Assembly (NCBI GenBank): GCA_026985625.1
Contig: JALSQC010000376.1
Span: 1-7,122 of the forward strand
Reading direction: 5' to 3'
From: Bacteroidales bacterium
GTDB taxonomy: Bacteria; Bacteroidota; Bacteroidia; Bacteroidales; JAFGXI01
DNA: 7,122 bases
The translations under genes were made by a program, and so were the position numbers. Below, piece by piece: positions 5,366-7,122 of this stretch. The notes under the pieces are model-generated. The model did no database searches. It had not been told where the DNA came from and saw only the letters and a program-made list of their open reading frames with translations. Position 1 is the stretch's first letter. Each line of letters begins with the position of its first letter.

Positions 5366-7039
5366 ATGAAATATTATTTAATAACCATTGCATTTATTGC
5401 AACAATTTTGCTGTCATGTAAAAATTCTAAAAATAACAAAACCGATAATGTTATTACAAGCGACACAATTGCAGATAACACCGAGATACAAACAAAAGTA
5501 AATCAATATGTAAAAGTAAATTTAACCACAGATACATCAAAATTATCGGAAAGCGACAAAAAGATAATACCTGTATTAATTAAAGTTGCACAAATTATGG
5601 ACGATATTTTTTGGAAAGATGCCTTTGCCGAAGATAAAGATATTTTTCTTAAAAAATTAAATAATAAATACGAAAGACAATACGCTTTAATAAATTATGG
5701 ACCATGGGACCGTTTAGACGATAATAAGCCTTTTATAAAAGGATATGGCGAAAAACCAAAAGGTGCTAATTATTATCCCGTTGATATGACCGAAGAAGAA
5801 TTTAACAATCTTAAAGATACAAATAAAACAAGTTGGTACACATTAATTCGTCGCGATAAAGACAAAAAACTTAAAGTTGTTTGGTATCATCAAGCATATA
5901 AAGAACAAATAGAAAAAGCCGCAAAACTTTTACAACAAGCAGCAGAATTAGCCGACGACGAAGGTTTTAAAAAATATCTTAATTTAAGAGCCGAAGCTTT
6001 ATTAACCGATAACTATTTAAAAAGCGACCTTGCTTGGATGGATATGAAAACAAACACCCTTGATTTTGTCGTTGGTCCAATAGAAAATTACGAAGATGCC
6101 CTTTACGGATATAAAGCCGCCCACTCTGCACAAATACTTGTTAAAGATAAAGAATGGAGCAAAAAACTAAACAAATACGCATCGCTTTTACCCGAGATGC
6201 AAAAAATGTTGCCTTGCGATAAAAAATACAAACAAGAACCGGCAAATGCTAATGCCGATTTAAATGCTTACGATGTTATTTATTATGCCGGCGATGCTAA
6301 TGCAGGTAGTAAAAATATAGCCATAAACCTACCAAACGACCCACGTGTTCACGCAAAAAAAGGTAGTCGCAAATTGCAACTAAAAAATGTAATGAAAGCA
6401 AAATTCGACAATATGGTAGTTCCCATTTCTAATATTTTAATAGATAAAAATCAACGAAAAAATATATCGTTTAAAGCATTTTTCGAAAATACAATGTTTC
6501 ACGAAGTAGCCCACGGATTAGGAATTAAATACGTAGTTGGCAGCAATGAAAAAATAAAAGTTCGCGATGCTCTTAAAGAAAACTACTCTAAATTAGAAGA
6601 AGGTAAAGCCGATATTTTAGGTCTTTTCTTAATAACAAAATTACACGAACAAGGCGAGTTTTCCGACGAAGATTTAATGGATAACTATGTTACATTTATG
6701 GCAAGTATTTTTCGTTCTATAAGGTTTGGTGCAGCAAGTTCGCACGGAATAGCAAATATGATTAGGTTTAACTTTTTTTTAGAAAAAGGTGCTTTTACAA
6801 AAAATCCCGAAACAGGAACATATAAAGTAAACTTTGAAAGAATGAAACAAGCATCAAACGAACTTGCAGGCTTAATTCTTAAAATTCAAGGAGATGGCGA
6901 CTACGATGCTGCCAAAAAATTAGTAGAAGAAAAAGGAAATATTAACAACGATTTGGCAAAAGACCTTAAACGAATAGAAAAAGCAAACATACCTGTTGAT
7001 ATTATTTTTAATCAAGGAAAAGATGTATTAGGCTTATAA
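5366..7039 (+). CDS. Lipoprotein metallopeptidase, M49 (dipeptidyl peptidase III-like) family
   Basis: A 557-residue predicted zinc peptidase anchored to a membrane by lipid. The signal peptide ends in LLSC (Cys 18), followed by a polar KNSKNNKTDN linker, so it should act in the periplasm or on the outer membrane. The zinc site is H379-E380-V-A-H383 with a second motif E411-E412-G-K-A-D416 about 29 residues on, E412 being the likely third ligand. Further M49-like landmarks are VGPIENYEDALYGYKAA from 236 and SHGIANMIRFNFFLEKGAF with H460, which aligns with the AHMQARF-type segment of dipeptidyl peptidase III. Classical M49 enzymes have a hexapeptide HExxGH; this one has a pentapeptide HExxH. 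It is also shorter than the roughly 675-740 residues of well-known members. Such proteins in Bacteroidota are often annotated merely as Zn-dependent hydrolase. Dipeptide release from peptide N-termini is the family activity and only inferred here. The gene follows the regulator after 91 bp in the same direction; shared regulation is uncertain. Confidence 0.85.
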   Translation: MKYYLITIAFIATILLSCKNSKNNKTDNVITSDTIADNTEIQTKVNQYVKVNLTTDTSKLSESDKKIIPVLIKVAQIMDDIFWKDAFAEDKDIFLKKLNNKYERQYALINYGPWDRLDDNKPFIKGYGEKPKGANYYPVDMTEEEFNNLKDTNKTSWYTLIRRDKDKKLKVVWYHQAYKEQIEKAAKLLQQAAELADDEGFKKYLNLRAEALLTDNYLKSDLAWMDMKTNTLDFVVGPIENYEDALYGYKAAHSAQILVKDKEWSKKLNKYASLLPEMQKMLPCDKKYKQEPANANADLNAYDVIYYAGDANAGSKNIAINLPNDPRVHAKKGSRKLQLKNVMKAKFDNMVVPISNILIDKNQRKNISFKAFFENTMFHEVAHGLGIKYVVGSNEKIKVRDALKENYSKLEEGKADILGLFLITKLHEQGEFSDEDLMDNYVTFMASIFRSIRFGAASSHGIANMIRFNFFLEKGAFTKNPETGTYKVNFERMKQASNELAGLILKIQGDGDYDAAKKLVEEKGNINNDLAKDLKRIEKANIPVDIIFNQGKDVLGL

Positions 7040-7052
7040 ATTGGCACATCAT

Positions 7053-7086
7053 TTGTCATAACAAAGCGATAATTAATATAATTTTT
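7053..7086 (+). promoter_or_regulatory. Candidate promoter for the gene starting at 7107
   Basis: TTG at 7053-7055 is followed after 23 bases by TAATTTTT (7079-7086), one mismatch from TAnnTTTG. The spacing is at the long end of what is accepted for Bacteroidota promoters. Twenty bases separate it from the ATG at 7107. Plausible because no hairpin terminator or promoter of better quality is seen in the 67-bp gap. Confidence 0.3.
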
Positions 7087-7106
7087 TAACTAAAAACAAA
7101 TAAAAA

Positions 7107-7122
7107 ATGAAAACAAAATCCC
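7107..7122 (+). CDS. Possible start of the next gene, cut by the window end
   Basis: ATG at 7107 opens a frame reading M-K-T-K-S before the window ends. It is preceded by the A-rich AAATAAAAA leader typical of starts in this sequence, and an in-frame TAA at 7101-7103 rules out an upstream extension. The Lys-rich beginning could be the start of a signal peptide, but five residues cannot identify a product. Confidence 0.4.

Noticed and set aside
6773..6780. Run of eight T inside the peptidase gene, considered as a slippage or phase-variation site
   Set aside because: The frame is intact through it, it encodes ordinary residues within a conserved segment, and runs of this length are common in this AT-rich sequence. 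The A8 run just before and into the lipoprotein ATG was set aside for the same reason.
7052..7065. Small inverted repeat TTTGT-cata-ACAAA after the M49 gene, considered as a terminator
   Set aside because: The stem is only five base pairs with one G-C pair and no T-tract follows directly; too weak to support a terminator.

Overview
The window is AT-rich DNA that fits Bacteroidota, probably a flavobacterial or Bacteroidales-type lineage. The signs are a CarboxypepD_reg-like TonB-dependent receptor, short lipoprotein signals (LLSC, MVSC) followed by charged or polar linkers, gene starts without Shine-Dalgarno sequences, and a perfect Bacteroidota-type -7 box (TAnnTTTG) in front of the response regulator. 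No rRNA, tRNA, CRISPR array, insertion sequence or phage gene was seen.

Layout: (1) 2-247 (+) is the 3' end of a SpoU/TrmH-type tRNA ribose methyltransferase gene. (2) A strong hairpin terminator at 243-272 lies between it and the convergent locus, oriented to end leftward transcription. (3) On the minus strand, 4414 to 302, is a two-gene unit: a right-handed beta-helix lipoprotein, then a large TonB-dependent outer membrane receptor. A 13-bp stem-loop sits between the two genes. (4) The divergent control region at 4415-4587 carries an 11-bp-periodic direct repeat array, candidate promoters on both strands, and an inverted repeat overlapping the regulator start codon. (5) 4588-5274 (+) is an OmpR/PhoB-family response regulator. 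(6) 5366-7039 (+) is a lipoprotein metallopeptidase of the M49 (dipeptidyl peptidase III-like) type. (7) A further gene may begin at 7107 and run out of the window.

The central part reads as a regulated nutrient-uptake locus. The receptor would import a substrate across the outer membrane with TonB energy. The beta-helix lipoprotein occupies the place that SusD has in SusCD systems. The divergent PhoB-like regulator probably controls the pair, through the 11-bp repeats. The substrate cannot be read from the sequence; phosphate or an organophosphate is only suggested by the PhoB-like regulator. No histidine kinase is next to the regulator. The M49 peptidase is downstream in the same direction but 91 bp away with its own weak promoter candidate, so a functional link is unproven.

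The strongest leads are the repeat array in the divergent region, the inverted repeat on the regulator start codon, the Asn/Asp/Glu ladder in the beta-helix lipoprotein, and the shortened zinc motif (HEVAH) of the peptidase.
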